From positions 1 to 54,708 of IMG/VR virus record IMGVR_UViG_3300021477_000008: DNA of 54,708 nucleotides; one strand, written 5' to 3'. How positions within the stretch are numbered: the stretch's first letter is position 1; every line of letters starts with the position of its first letter. Positions 7,144-14,787 of this stretch are shown piece by piece. Position numbers and translations under genes: made by a program. Below the pieces are notes generated by a model. That model had not been told where the DNA came from. It made no database searches and saw only the letters and a list, made by a program, of their open reading frames with translations. The DNA is from a virus.

Positions 7144-7689
7144 TTATGGGCGAGCGTACATTTTAAGCCGCCAGTTGTTGAAAGAGGTTGGGTTGTCATT
7201 TCCACCAGCGGGGAGAGACACTACGATATCAATTTCGTTACCGAGCGGGGGGGATTTTGAACAAGAAACGTAAACATTCGTGGCGTCCGCCCACACTCCG
7301 AATGCGTTATTGCTTGCCGACCCGTCAAACCAGTCCGTGAACTCCACTTCCTGGCCGACCACAAAGCCGGACTGGGCATCGTTAGAAACGCACACCAACA
7401 CGGCGGTCTTCCACGATGGAGTTGTCCCAAGGCCGTGCGCGGCTGACCACGCGCCTTGATTCAGCGTGAATAGTGCGCTGGTGAAAAGAACAGCAGAAAC
7501 CGTAACCGCCCCAGTGCCTCCAACGGGAGACACTCCAATGCCGGTTCCGGCGACAACTTGTGAGACTCCAAATCCAGTCCCGCCGTTGGAAGCGGCGTAT
7601 AATATCGCCATCTTCAAGGCGCGGTCATCCATCTTATCGTATCCGGCAGATACGGCAGCGGCTAAAAGCGTTGATGCGTTTTGTGCCAT
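7144..7689 (-). CDS. Appendage protein with shared adaptor motif (181 aa)
   Basis: The N-terminal 36 residues (AQNASTLLAAAVSAGYDKMDDRALKM and on) are paralogous to those of the 119-residue gene downstream. They are followed by the same VVAGTGIGVSPVGGTGAVTV module, then a unique beta-rich C-terminal domain of about 110 residues. This is a modular layout of conserved attachment plus variable tip, typical of fibre or receptor-binding proteins. The receptor is unknown. Confidence 0.6.
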   Translation of the reverse strand: MAQNASTLLAAAVSAGYDKMDDRALKMAILYAASNGGTGFGVSQVVAGTGIGVSPVGGTGAVTVSAVLFTSALFTLNQGAWSAAHGLGTTPSWKTAVLVCVSNDAQSGFVVGQEVEFTDWFDGSASNNAFGVWADATNVYVSCSKSPPLGNEIDIVVSLPAGGNDNPTSFNNWRLKMYARP

Positions 7690-7692
7690 GAA

Positions 7693-7908
7693 TTATGGAG
7701 CGAGAACCACCAGCAAGCACTGGTCAAGCTGGCGGTCGTCTAGCTTTTCGTATCCTTGAGCGATTGCGCCTGTTATCGCCTGCTGTCCGGTCAGACCAGC
7801 ATTCGTGCCGTAAAGACCGGCCAAACAAAGGAGAATGCCACGGTCATCCAGGGTCGGGTAGCCGAGGTTGGCTATCATGTTTTCGAGTGTCTGCGCGGAG
7901 TCAGCCAT
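7693..7908 (-). CDS. Double copy of the adaptor motif, no tip domain (71 aa)
   Basis: The protein consists of two copies of the motif seen in the two downstream genes: residues 4-36 (SAQTLENMIANLGYPTLDDR...) and 40-68 (QQAITGAIAQGYEKLDDR...). Each copy carries the Gly-Tyr...Asp-Asp/Asp-Arg core and a hydrophobic tail ending in a CL or LAGL-type helix. With no additional domain, it may be the scaffold to which the others attach. The stop lies 3 bp before the next start. Confidence 0.6.
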   Translation of the reverse strand: MADSAQTLENMIANLGYPTLDDRGILLCLAGLYGTNAGLTGQQAITGAIAQGYEKLDDRQLDQCLLVVLAP

Positions 7909-7927
7909 AAAAGGGCTTCCCGCGCCG

Positions 7928-8362
7928 TTACACTCCTAGCAGGGAGAGACTATAACGCAGGAAAAAGTAAAACAGTCGCAATGTTTGCTCTGGCGTCTCG
8001 CGCATCGTCCCGCATTCCTTGATGATGGTGTTCACGTCCGTCGTGAGCGCGTTGTCGAGTCCGTACGCGGTGTTCCACAGAATCGCGGCGTCCATCTTGG
8101 CGAAAATCCAGCCCGGCTGCATCCCGGTGAAGGAAAATCCACCCGTGAACGTGGTTGCGTCAATCCGCAACTGCTTGTGGTTCGTGCGATAATCCGTCCC
8201 GCCTTTGCTGTTCAACTCGTGAATCAGGCAGATGACAGCAAACGCCACGGTTTGCAAATTGTCTAGATTTTGGAGCGCGGCGATGTTCGCCTTGAGATTT
8301 GCCGCATCCGTTATCTTGACCGGGCTTGATAACGCCGAATATGGAATGAGTGTTTGCGACAT
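7928..8362 (-). CDS. Hypothetical virion-cluster protein (144 aa)
   Basis: The protein starts MSQTLIPYSALSSPVKITDA and is mostly helical by composition, with a hydrophobic stretch (about residues 37-49) too short and mixed to be a clear membrane anchor. It lies between the acidic protein gene and the adaptor-motif family in the leftward capsid/tail operon. A head-completion or connector role is possible from position only. Confidence 0.6.
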   Translation of the reverse strand: MSQTLIPYSALSSPVKITDAANLKANIAALQNLDNLQTVAFAVICLIHELNSKGGTDYRTNHKQLRIDATTFTGGFSFTGMQPGWIFAKMDAAILWNTAYGLDNALTTDVNTIIKECGTMRETPEQTLRLFYFFLRYSLSLLGV

Positions 8363-8370
8363 ATAATTAG

Positions 8371-8676
8371 TTAATCTGCGCCTTCACTATCGTCTTTTCT
8401 GGGCGACAATTCCTCGCGGGCCATTGAATCCCAGTCGCTCATGTCGCCGCCTTCCGGCATCTCAAAATATCCCGTCGTGCCATTGTCACCCATGTCTTCC
8501 GTGACGCAAAACGTCAGCTTGTCGCCCTTCTTTGGCTTTGAACCGGGCGGCGTGACATCGGGCGGCAACGTGACCACATTTTTGTCCGACAAATCCTGCT
8601 CGGGCTGCTCCATTTCCGGCGCAGTCGCGGTTGCCCCCGCATCCCCGGATTCCGGCATGTCTTGGTCGTCAGCCAT
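8371..8676 (-). CDS. Acidic Pro/Gly-rich protein next to capsid (101 aa)
   Basis: The protein is strongly acidic (MADDQDMPESGDAGATATAP at the start, many Asp/Glu throughout) with a Lys-rich centre (KPKKGDKL), and it is probably largely disordered. It is the first gene after the likely major capsid gene. Small acidic proteins in this position are often capsid decoration or assembly factors. No family is recognised. Confidence 0.55.
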   Translation of the reverse strand: MADDQDMPESGDAGATATAPEMEQPEQDLSDKNVVTLPPDVTPPGSKPKKGDKLTFCVTEDMGDNGTTGYFEMPEGGDMSDWDSMAREELSPRKDDSEGAD

Positions 8677-8727
8677 AGTTTAAAGACGGCGCGGTGGGTG
8701 TTGAATCCACCGCGCTTTGCAGAACGA

Positions 8728-10230
8728 TTAATCCTCAGGCGGTAGCGACCAAGCCGGAGGATTATATTCTCCGCACATCTGCGCGTACGCCAGCACGCTC
8801 TGGTAATCGCCAGCGGCGGGCGCATTCGGCGCTGTGTTCGTGCGAGGCACGCGCAAGAACGGTTGAGCTTCGCGCATGGCGAGAATGACGCGCTCGGTTT
8901 CAGGATAAATCGTCTGAATGCCGAGGTCATATTCGCCGAGCCAATAGCCCATGTTTTTCTTGTCGTTGTTGTAATTGCACGACACGCCCGTATTCGGGTC
9001 AACGGCGGTGAAGAAATCCGGGGATTTCCACGACCACTTGCCCATGAACGACCGCGCCAAGCCGAACTTCATATCCGGGTTGACGCTGGTGATGTCGCCG
9101 ACGTAAATCGTCCGGGCTTCGCGATTGTAAACGTGGAACATGGCAATCGGCGCGTTCTTCCAGTCTGTCGAATAGACGGGCTTGATGCCGAATGTCGCGG
9201 GCACGTTTTGATACGCTTGGACTTGCTCAATCCAGATTGCGCCAGGCAACGAATTGCCGTTGAAATCCACGCCGTCGAGGTCGGCGCGGAAACGGAATCG
9301 CAACTGCTCCTTTTCCTCCTTGAACAGCCAGTCGCCGCAGCCCGACGTGACGCCGAAGCTGTAGAATGCGCCGCCTTTGGAGAAGTCAGCCGCAGAATAC
9401 ATCTGGGTCAAGGCCGGGTTGGCGTTCATCAAAGACCGGCGCGTGGTCGCGTCAACCGTGATGGAGAACTTGCCGCTGACGAGCCATTCCTTGTCGTGAT
9501 ACCCTTGAGCCGCCAAGTCCTCCTGCATGTTGGCCAGATATTCCATCGTCAACTTGCTGAGATTGGTGGCCAGCAACGCCGTGGTCGTGATGCCGATGGC
9601 TGACAGTTCCAAGTTGGCGTTCAGATTCACCATCAGCGTGTTTTGAGAGCCGACTTTGGATTGTCCTCGCGACACCGCGAACATGTTCGGCGTAATGTCA
9701 ATGGCCACGGGATTGTTGTTGGAATCCTGCACGCCGCCGAGGAACAGGCCCGCCGCCTGAGCGATTGTGCCCGCCTTTTGCAAAACGAGCGTGCGAAGAA
9801 ACCCGGAACAAATGTACTCGGGCAATTCCTGATAACCCGCCGCAATCTGGGCGAGCTTTTGGATGCCCTCCTCGATGGTGTTCAACTGGTCAATGCAAAA
9901 CACCGGGGTCTGGTAATCCACTCGATACCGCTCGAATTTGATTTGGTCAACGCCGTGGGCGATGTAATTACGCTGCGTGGCGCACGGTGTCGAGAGGCAC
10001 GGGTCAGCCGTGTATTGCGGCCAGAGATTCGGGTCGTTGGGCCGGGCGACGTACGTGCGCTCGTGGAAAAGCTGCGTGCCCATGAAGGACGGCCACGTTT
10101 CCGTCTTGTACATGCCGGTGTAGATGTACGTGATGGGCTTGCGGTCTTTCGCAATCTTTTTTACCCAATCGTAAGGCCTTGTACCTAAGAGACTGTTGAA
10201 AGCTTGGCATTGGCTGGAATTGAGCGGCAC
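8728..10230 (-). CDS. Probable major capsid protein (500 aa)
   Basis: This is a 500-residue soluble protein with mixed alpha/beta composition, no signal peptide and no enzyme motif. It begins (GTG)PLNSSQCQAFNSLLGTRPYD. Size, position at the head of the leftward structural operon and the absence of a better candidate favour the HK97-fold major capsid protein. The GTG start at 10230 is preceded by AAGGAAAGGATTAATC, a strong ribosome binding site. It contains several cysteines (for example CIDQL, CSGFL, TSGCGDWL). The assignment is by context and general resemblance; a tail-hub protein is the main alternative. Confidence 0.6.
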   Translation of the reverse strand: MPLNSSQCQAFNSLLGTRPYDWVKKIAKDRKPITYIYTGMYKTETWPSFMGTQLFHERTYVARPNDPNLWPQYTADPCLSTPCATQRNYIAHGVDQIKFERYRVDYQTPVFCIDQLNTIEEGIQKLAQIAAGYQELPEYICSGFLRTLVLQKAGTIAQAAGLFLGGVQDSNNNPVAIDITPNMFAVSRGQSKVGSQNTLMVNLNANLELSAIGITTTALLATNLSKLTMEYLANMQEDLAAQGYHDKEWLVSGKFSITVDATTRRSLMNANPALTQMYSAADFSKGGAFYSFGVTSGCGDWLFKEEKEQLRFRFRADLDGVDFNGNSLPGAIWIEQVQAYQNVPATFGIKPVYSTDWKNAPIAMFHVYNREARTIYVGDITSVNPDMKFGLARSFMGKWSWKSPDFFTAVDPNTGVSCNYNNDKKNMGYWLGEYDLGIQTIYPETERVILAMREAQPFLRVPRTNTAPNAPAAGDYQSVLAYAQMCGEYNPPAWSLPPED

Positions 10231-10389
10231 GATTAATCCTTTCCTTCTACGGTTAAATTGTTACTGGCGTTTTGGCCCATAATATTTCGCGTTTTTGCGT
10301 GTGCGTGTTTCGGGTGTTTCGCGGCGACGGGAATTTCCGCTACGTCGAAGTCTCCACTTGGAGGCGGGGGCTATCCGCTATAAGCCTCT

Positions 10390-10403
10390 GCGTTTGCGAA
10401 CGC
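10390..10403. promoter_or_regulatory. Dyad GCGTT-tgcg-AACGC, possible operator
   Basis: The arms GCGTT (10390-10394) and AACGC (10399-10403) flank TGCG. The site shares the core TTTGCG with the dyad 24 bp downstream. It lies about 100 bp before the XRE-like regulator gene, consistent with an operator. Confidence 0.4.
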
Positions 10404-10426
10404 TTGATGTCCTACGAATGGAGCAA

Positions 10427-10441
10427 TACGCAGTTTGCGTA
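10427..10441. promoter_or_regulatory. Dyad TACGCA-gtt-TGCGTA, possible operator
   Basis: A perfect 6-bp inverted repeat (10427-10432 and 10436-10441) lies 60 bp upstream of the XRE-like gene. Palindromes of this size are typical binding sites for dimeric helix-turn-helix regulators. Confidence 0.45.
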
Positions 10442-10500
10442 AGTTTAGCTATTGAAAAAAGTCCTTGTGTCTGCTTGTGACCCGTGCTAGTGGTTTCCCA

Positions 10501-10689
10501 ATGGCGTTCAGCGATGACCTGAGAAAGTGGCGCGGCAAGTTGCTTCAAAAAGAAGCGGCGGATGTTTTGAAAGTGCCACTGGACACCTACCGCGCATGGG
10601 AACACGGCCAGAGCGAGCCGTCAGAAGCCCCGAACAAGGCCGAGATTCTGAGGCGGATGACAGAGAATATTTCCCGTGCAACAAAATGA
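10501..10689 (+). CDS. Small XRE-like helix-turn-helix regulator (62 aa)
   Basis: The sequence LLQKEAADVLKVPLDTYRAWEHG (about residues 14-36) matches the helix-turn-helix of XRE/Cro-type proteins: acidic-Ala-Ala helix, short turn, then the recognition helix with T-YRAWE. At 62 residues it is almost only the DNA-binding domain, as in Cro or small excisionase-like proteins. The ATG at 10501 was preferred over an upstream in-frame GTG-type extension. It is the first gene of the rightward operon, behind two dyads it may bind, and its stop overlaps the next start as ATGA. Confidence 0.6.
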   Translation: MAFSDDLRKWRGKLLQKEAADVLKVPLDTYRAWEHGQSEPSEAPNKAEILRRMTENISRATK

Positions 10690-10874
10690 ACACCTGCAAA
10701 ACATGCAGATGGTGGAATGCCGACACTATTCCTGATACCGACCACAGAGTATGCAAACATCCGAAGATGGGTTGTGAATGGAAAGAAAAGGACACGCTCG
10801 CAAGTATTTGGGACGACATCCGAATTTTCACCGGCCCCGACTTCGGGTGCATCCATTACGAGGAAAAGAAATGA
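10686..10874 (+). CDS. Small Cys-rich putative zinc protein (62 aa)
   Basis: The protein starts MNTCKTCRWWNAD, with a CxxC pair followed by CKHPKMGC and a final C near residue 57, and it is rich in Trp and His. This spacing resembles small zinc-ribbon or treble-clef phage proteins. It is coupled to both neighbours by ATGA overlaps. No function is known. Confidence 0.6.
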   Translation: MNTCKTCRWWNADTIPDTDHRVCKHPKMGCEWKEKDTLASIWDDIRIFTGPDFGCIHYEEKK

Positions 10875-11188
10875 GGCTTAAATCCAAAATGGGTCGTCCT
10901 AGACTCGAAGCGAAAAACAAGCACACCTGTTATTTTGGGGTGTTTCTAAAACCGTCCGAAGCCCTAAATCTAAGAGCGGCTATCAAGCACTCAGGATTAA
11001 GAGAGTCGCAATATATTCGCAAATGTCTGGTCGATGCTGGACTTGGATTGTCGCTCGAATGGCTTATTAAACGAGACCCAACATCCAGAGCTGAGGATGC
11101 GGTTTGTTTTGGCGTGGACAAATGGATAAAACCGCCGTGGATACCGCCTTTGAGAGCGGGCACGTGGGTTAAACACATACGCAAATGA
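10871..11188 (+). CDS. Possible ribbon-helix-helix DNA-binding protein (105 aa)
   Basis: The N-terminal MRLKSKMGRPRLEAKNK is basic with an AT-hook-like GRPR. It is followed by a strand (CYFGVFL) and two helices (KPSEALNLRAAIKHSG, RESQYIRKCLVDAG), the order of CopG/Arc-type domains. The C-terminal half has no recognisable motif. It is coupled by ATGA to the upstream gene and precedes the glycan cassette, so it may regulate that cassette. Confidence 0.5.
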   Translation: MRLKSKMGRPRLEAKNKHTCYFGVFLKPSEALNLRAAIKHSGLRESQYIRKCLVDAGLGLSLEWLIKRDPTSRAEDAVCFGVDKWIKPPWIPPLRAGTWVKHIRK

Positions 11189-11210
11189 CTTGCATTCATC
11201 ACGAACCAAA

Positions 11211-13526
11211 ATGACCAAGCTCCACATCTGTCTCGGTCGCAACGGAGATATTCTGAACATCCTTTCGTTTCTCTGGCACGACGCGCAAACCGGAGAAAAG
11301 CCGCGCCTCATGGTCGCCGCCGAATGCTCTCCGCTCATGGAAGGCGTGAGTTACGTGGACACCGTGATTTACAACGGGCCGCACTACGAGATTCTGAAAG
11401 CCATTGAGCAGGCGAAAGGCATGGCCGATGAAGTGATTGTGTGCCAGACCAAAGGCCCAAAGGAGGCGATGCCGGAACTGGCCAAGATGCACAAGGGCAA
11501 ACGACCGGCCAGCAACTTTTGCAAGGAATCATGGCAGATGGCGGGGCGATTGCCGGAGTGGGGCAATCTTTACCCGCTGATATTCGACAAACGCGACAAG
11601 GAACGCGAGGCGCGGCTCGTTGACAAATACGGCTTCAAGAAAAAAGGCAGGCCGACAATTCTGCTGGCGATGAACAGCGTTTCCAGTCCGTTCCCGTATC
11701 CTGATTTGCTGAAATTGGTTGTCGAGACGGCGGGAGCGCGTTGTCAGGCCAGAGTCGTTGAAATCAAAAACGACGCCGAACGCATTCAAGACGTGATTGC
11801 GCTGTATGAGCAGAATGTTGTGTGCCTCGTGGCGATTGACTCCGCGCTGTTGCATCTGGCGTGGGCAGTCCCAAAGATGCCGGTGATTGCGCTGGCGCAG
11901 GACACGCCGACATATTGGCACGGGAGCGCGTGGAAACCCAACATGACATTTTATTGTCGGTATCACGATTTTCCGTCGAGAGCGGGTGCGATGGTGGAAA
12001 AGATTCGGCAACTGCGTGCGGGTGAAATCCTCGCGGACACAGCGATGCTCCAATGTTGGAGCGAATACGAGGCCAAACGCACGGAGAAACCGATTGGTGA
12101 AGGACTGGCATTCACGACCGGCATCTGTTCTCGAGACAGCGTGACGTTGAAACTGTCGGAAGCCCGCGTGCCGTATCTCAAGGATTGCCTGAACATGGCG
12201 ATTCAAAAAGCGCATTCGGACGAAACGCTGATTGTACTGCATCGGCCAGACACGATGATTGACGTGAAGGAATTCACGGTAAAACCCCCGTTTTACTGCT
12301 ATCGGATGTCGCTCCCAAACAACGAAAGGAAAGCAATAGCGGAGTTTAGTCCGATAGCAGACTTGTTTTGCGCCAGTCGCAGATGGTGGAAAAGCATCAT
12401 GCCGGAAATACCCGACGTGTTGCTCACCCGAGATTTCGTTTGGAGTCAATGCTTGTGGGCCGCGTTCAAGAAATGCGAGGCGCGTGACGCCACTGGCATC
12501 TCGTTCAGGGTCAAGAAAGAACCAATACCGGGCACATTGGGCGCGGCGGGAAGATACAACCAGGCGCAATGCGCGGCGTATCTCAAGAGCAACCGCATTT
12601 ATTCGCGTTACCCGAAAGTGACGGAGCAATGCGCGTCGGTAGTCATCAAAGGATTGCCGCCATTCGCCTATAACCCGTCGCTTCTGCGATGGAAGGACGG
12701 GTTTTTAATGACGTACCGTTATCACTTCGATGATACGCGCAACACCAAGCTCGGGATTGCGGAACTCGATTCGGGATTTGCCGTCTTGCGCCACGGCGCG
12801 ATGCCGCTGACATCGGAAGCGCAGAGCTACGAGGATGCGCGACTGTTCTCGCTTCACGGCGAAGTCTGGTTTTCGTGGACGGAAGCAAAGGACGTGAACA
12901 CAGCAAGCCCGACTTGCGTTGTCAAATACGCCCAACTTGAGGAAGTGCCGTTATACAAGAAGCAGCCCGAGCGATGGGTCATCAGCCGCGTGTACCAGAT
13001 AGCAAGCGGTGCGAACGACTGGACGACGATGCAAAAGAACTGGGTGTTCTTCGAGTCCGACGAAAACCTGTTTTGCATCTATCGTTCGATACCGCTTTTG
13101 GTGGTCTGGCAGGTTCAAGGCGAGAAGGTGATTGCCGAGCATAACCAGCCGGGGGTGCAATGGCCGTATGGCGACATTCGCGGCGGCGGCGTCATCGCTA
13201 TAGACGGAAAGCTCTTGCGCCTGTTTCACTCACCGTTGGACAATGACCCGTCCACGAACCGGCAACGGCGTTATTTCATTGGGGCGGCGGTGATGGAATA
13301 CAAACCGCCGTTTACAACATTGGGCGTGACGAAACACCCGATTATTTACGGAAGCGAGATTGACAGCCTGAGTCCGGGAGAACGGAAATCCTGCAAACAC
13401 TTCAAGCCGTCCGTGGCGATTCCCTACGGGTTGATTGACGACGGGGAGAGCGTGCTGGCGGCGATTGGCGTCAACGATTCGTCGTGTGTCGTGTCGAGAA
13501 TTCCAAAGAGCAAATTACCTCTATGA
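11211..13526 (+). CDS. GT9-like glycosyltransferase fused to GH130-like beta-propeller (771 aa)
   Basis: Residues 1-270 resemble GT9 (heptosyltransferase-type, GT-B fold) enzymes: LHICLGRNGDILNIL at the N-terminus and DSALLHLAWAVPKMPVIAL at 210-228, the nucleotide-sugar-binding end of the family. Residues about 305-470 form an unassigned middle domain. Residues about 475-771 resemble five-bladed beta-propellers of the GH130/GH43 type: YNPSLL (487-492), YEDARLF (540-546) and a later KNWVFFE...IYRS motif seen in propeller proteins linked to sugar transfer. The protein may make or trim a surface glycan. The ATG at 11211 is preferred over an upstream in-frame start, and the stop is coupled by ATGA to the aminotransferase gene. 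Confidence 0.6.
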   Translation: MTKLHICLGRNGDILNILSFLWHDAQTGEKPRLMVAAECSPLMEGVSYVDTVIYNGPHYEILKAIEQAKGMADEVIVCQTKGPKEAMPELAKMHKGKRPASNFCKESWQMAGRLPEWGNLYPLIFDKRDKEREARLVDKYGFKKKGRPTILLAMNSVSSPFPYPDLLKLVVETAGARCQARVVEIKNDAERIQDVIALYEQNVVCLVAIDSALLHLAWAVPKMPVIALAQDTPTYWHGSAWKPNMTFYCRYHDFPSRAGAMVEKIRQLRAGEILADTAMLQCWSEYEAKRTEKPIGEGLAFTTGICSRDSVTLKLSEARVPYLKDCLNMAIQKAHSDETLIVLHRPDTMIDVKEFTVKPPFYCYRMSLPNNERKAIAEFSPIADLFCASRRWWKSIMPEIPDVLLTRDFVWSQCLWAAFKKCEARDATGISFRVKKEPIPGTLGAAGRYNQAQCAAYLKSNRIYSRYPKVTEQCASVVIKGLPPFAYNPSLLRWKDGFLMTYRYHFDDTRNTKLGIAELDSGFAVLRHGAMPLTSEAQSYEDARLFSLHGEVWFSWTEAKDVNTASPTCVVKYAQLEEVPLYKKQPERWVISRVYQIASGANDWTTMQKNWVFFESDENLFCIYRSIPLLVVWQVQGEKVIAEHNQPGVQWPYGDIRGGGVIAIDGKLLRLFHSPLDNDPSTNRQRRYFIGAAVMEYKPPFTTLGVTKHPIIYGSEIDSLSPGERKSCKHFKPSVAIPYGLIDDGESVLAAIGVNDSSCVVSRIPKSKLPL

Positions 13527-14170
13527 GCGCACAAGGCGTCCACAAAATAACCGCCGAGTTCGAGGCCGAGCTTTGCCGGTACTTGAATGCTCCCTTTGCG
13601 GTCGCCGTGGATAATGCGAGCAACGCACTATTTTTGTGCCTGATGCGAGAAATCGCAACCGGCAGGCTGTCGAGAGGCGATGAGATTTGGATTCCACGAC
13701 ACACGTATGTATCCGTGCCATGCGAGATAATTCTTGCGGGCTTAAAAGTGCGCTGGCTTAACAAGCCGTCCCCCATGTTGACGGGAGAATACAAATTGAA
13801 GCCTTCCCGAGTGTGGGATTCGGCATTACGATTCACGTCGAACATGTGGCGATTGGGGCAACTTCAATGCGTTTCCTTCACCGGCCCTAATAAACACCTA
13901 AAACTTGGGAAGGGCGGAGCAATCCTTTGCGATTCTTCGGCTGACGCTGAATGGTTCAAACGCGCTCGCAACTCGGGACGCGGTGAATGCAGTTATCACG
14001 ATGACACGTTCACCATGATTGGCCGCAACTGCTACATGCACCCGTCCGTGGCCGCGCTCGGGTTGCAACTCATGGGCCAATTTTATCATCTCGACGGGAG
14101 CAAAAAGCAGATGCCGGACATCAGCTTGCCGTATCCTGACCTTAGCAAATTTCCAATCTACACCCAATGA
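13523..14170 (+). CDS. Short DegT/DnrJ/EryC1-type sugar aminotransferase (215 aa)
   Basis: Family features are a fold-type I N-terminus (FEAELCRYLNAPFAVAVDNASNAL), WIPRHTYVS near residue 57, an Asp (D99) in the cofactor-ring position, and GPNKHLKLGKGGAIL at 121-135 with K124 as the likely PLP lysine. These enzymes transfer an amino group to a keto sugar nucleotide. The usual length is about 360-400 residues, so this one lacks the C-terminal small domain and parts of the core. It may be a minimal enzyme or one that needs a partner. ATGA overlaps on both sides place it in the glycan operon. Confidence 0.65.
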   Translation: MSAQGVHKITAEFEAELCRYLNAPFAVAVDNASNALFLCLMREIATGRLSRGDEIWIPRHTYVSVPCEIILAGLKVRWLNKPSPMLTGEYKLKPSRVWDSALRFTSNMWRLGQLQCVSFTGPNKHLKLGKGGAILCDSSADAEWFKRARNSGRGECSYHDDTFTMIGRNCYMHPSVAALGLQLMGQFYHLDGSKKQMPDISLPYPDLSKFPIYTQ

Positions 14171-14787
14171 GCCAACTCGTCATCATAGGCAGCGGCGGTC
14201 ACGCGGGCGTCGTGATTGACGCCATCAATTATTGGAATTATTGGAAAGATGGCCGCTACACGCCTCGCCTTGTAATCGTGGACGATACTTTAGAGCCGGG
14301 ACAAATGCGGCACGGACGCATTGTTTCTCGCACCGGAAACATCACTTACCCTGACCTTTGTGAAGTGTTCATCGCAATTGGGGACAATGCGGTACGTGAG
14401 AGAATATCAGCAGAATGGTCATTCGTTTACACGAACGTAATTCATCCCAAATCGGATGTGAGGACTCCCATCCTCACTCGCGGCAACTACATCGGAGCGA
14501 ACGCAGTCATAAATCCCGGTTGTCGCGTCGGCAATTTCTGCATTATCAACACCGGCGCGATTCTTGAACATGACAGCAGCATCGGGGATTTTTCATCGCT
14601 CGCACCCGGCGTCGTCACCGGCGGTCGGGTAAAGATTGGAGACAGGACGGCCATCGGTCTTGGCGCGATGATTCGGGACGGCGTGACCATTGGAAATAAT
14701 TGCAGCATTGGCATGGGGGCGGTTGTGTTGGATGACATCCCGGACAATTCGACAGCGTGGGGGAATCCGGCAAGGATACAGAAATGA
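14167..14787 (+). CDS. PglD/NeuD-like sugar O/N-acyltransferase (206 aa)
   Basis: The N-terminal Rossmann-like part carries GSGGHAG (8-14), typical of PglD/NeuD proteins. The C-terminal part is a left-handed beta-helix of hexapeptide repeats (VINPGCRVGNFCIINTGAIL and on) with the expected catalytic His (H135 in LEHDSSIG), ending in WGNPARI. The family acetylates amino sugars on nucleotide carriers or sialic acids. Next to an aminotransferase it suggests an N-acetylated amino sugar such as a bacillosamine- or perosamine-type product. Length is normal for the family. Confidence 0.8.
   Translation: MSQLVIIGSGGHAGVVIDAINYWNYWKDGRYTPRLVIVDDTLEPGQMRHGRIVSRTGNITYPDLCEVFIAIGDNAVRERISAEWSFVYTNVIHPKSDVRTPILTRGNYIGANAVINPGCRVGNFCIINTGAILEHDSSIGDFSSLAPGVVTGGRVKIGDRTAIGLGAMIRDGVTIGNNCSIGMGAVVLDDIPDNSTAWGNPARIQK

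Larger units (their letters stand above)
10231..10500. promoter_or_regulatory. Divergent intergenic control region
   Basis: This 270-bp gap separates the leftward capsid operon from the rightward regulator/glycan operon. A TATTAT -10-like box for the leftward operon lies at 10273-10278. Two short dyads, annotated separately, precede the XRE-like gene. No convincing coding sequence is present. Confidence 0.5.

Noticed and set aside
8863-9603. 246-residue rightward ORF antisense to the capsid gene
   Set aside because: Shadow ORF with Arg/Val-rich composition; the capsid frame has a strong ribosome binding site.
11529-12629. 366-residue leftward ORF antisense to the glycosyltransferase fusion
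   Set aside because: Composition is Arg/His-rich shadow-frame type. The sense gene has domain motifs and ATGA coupling.
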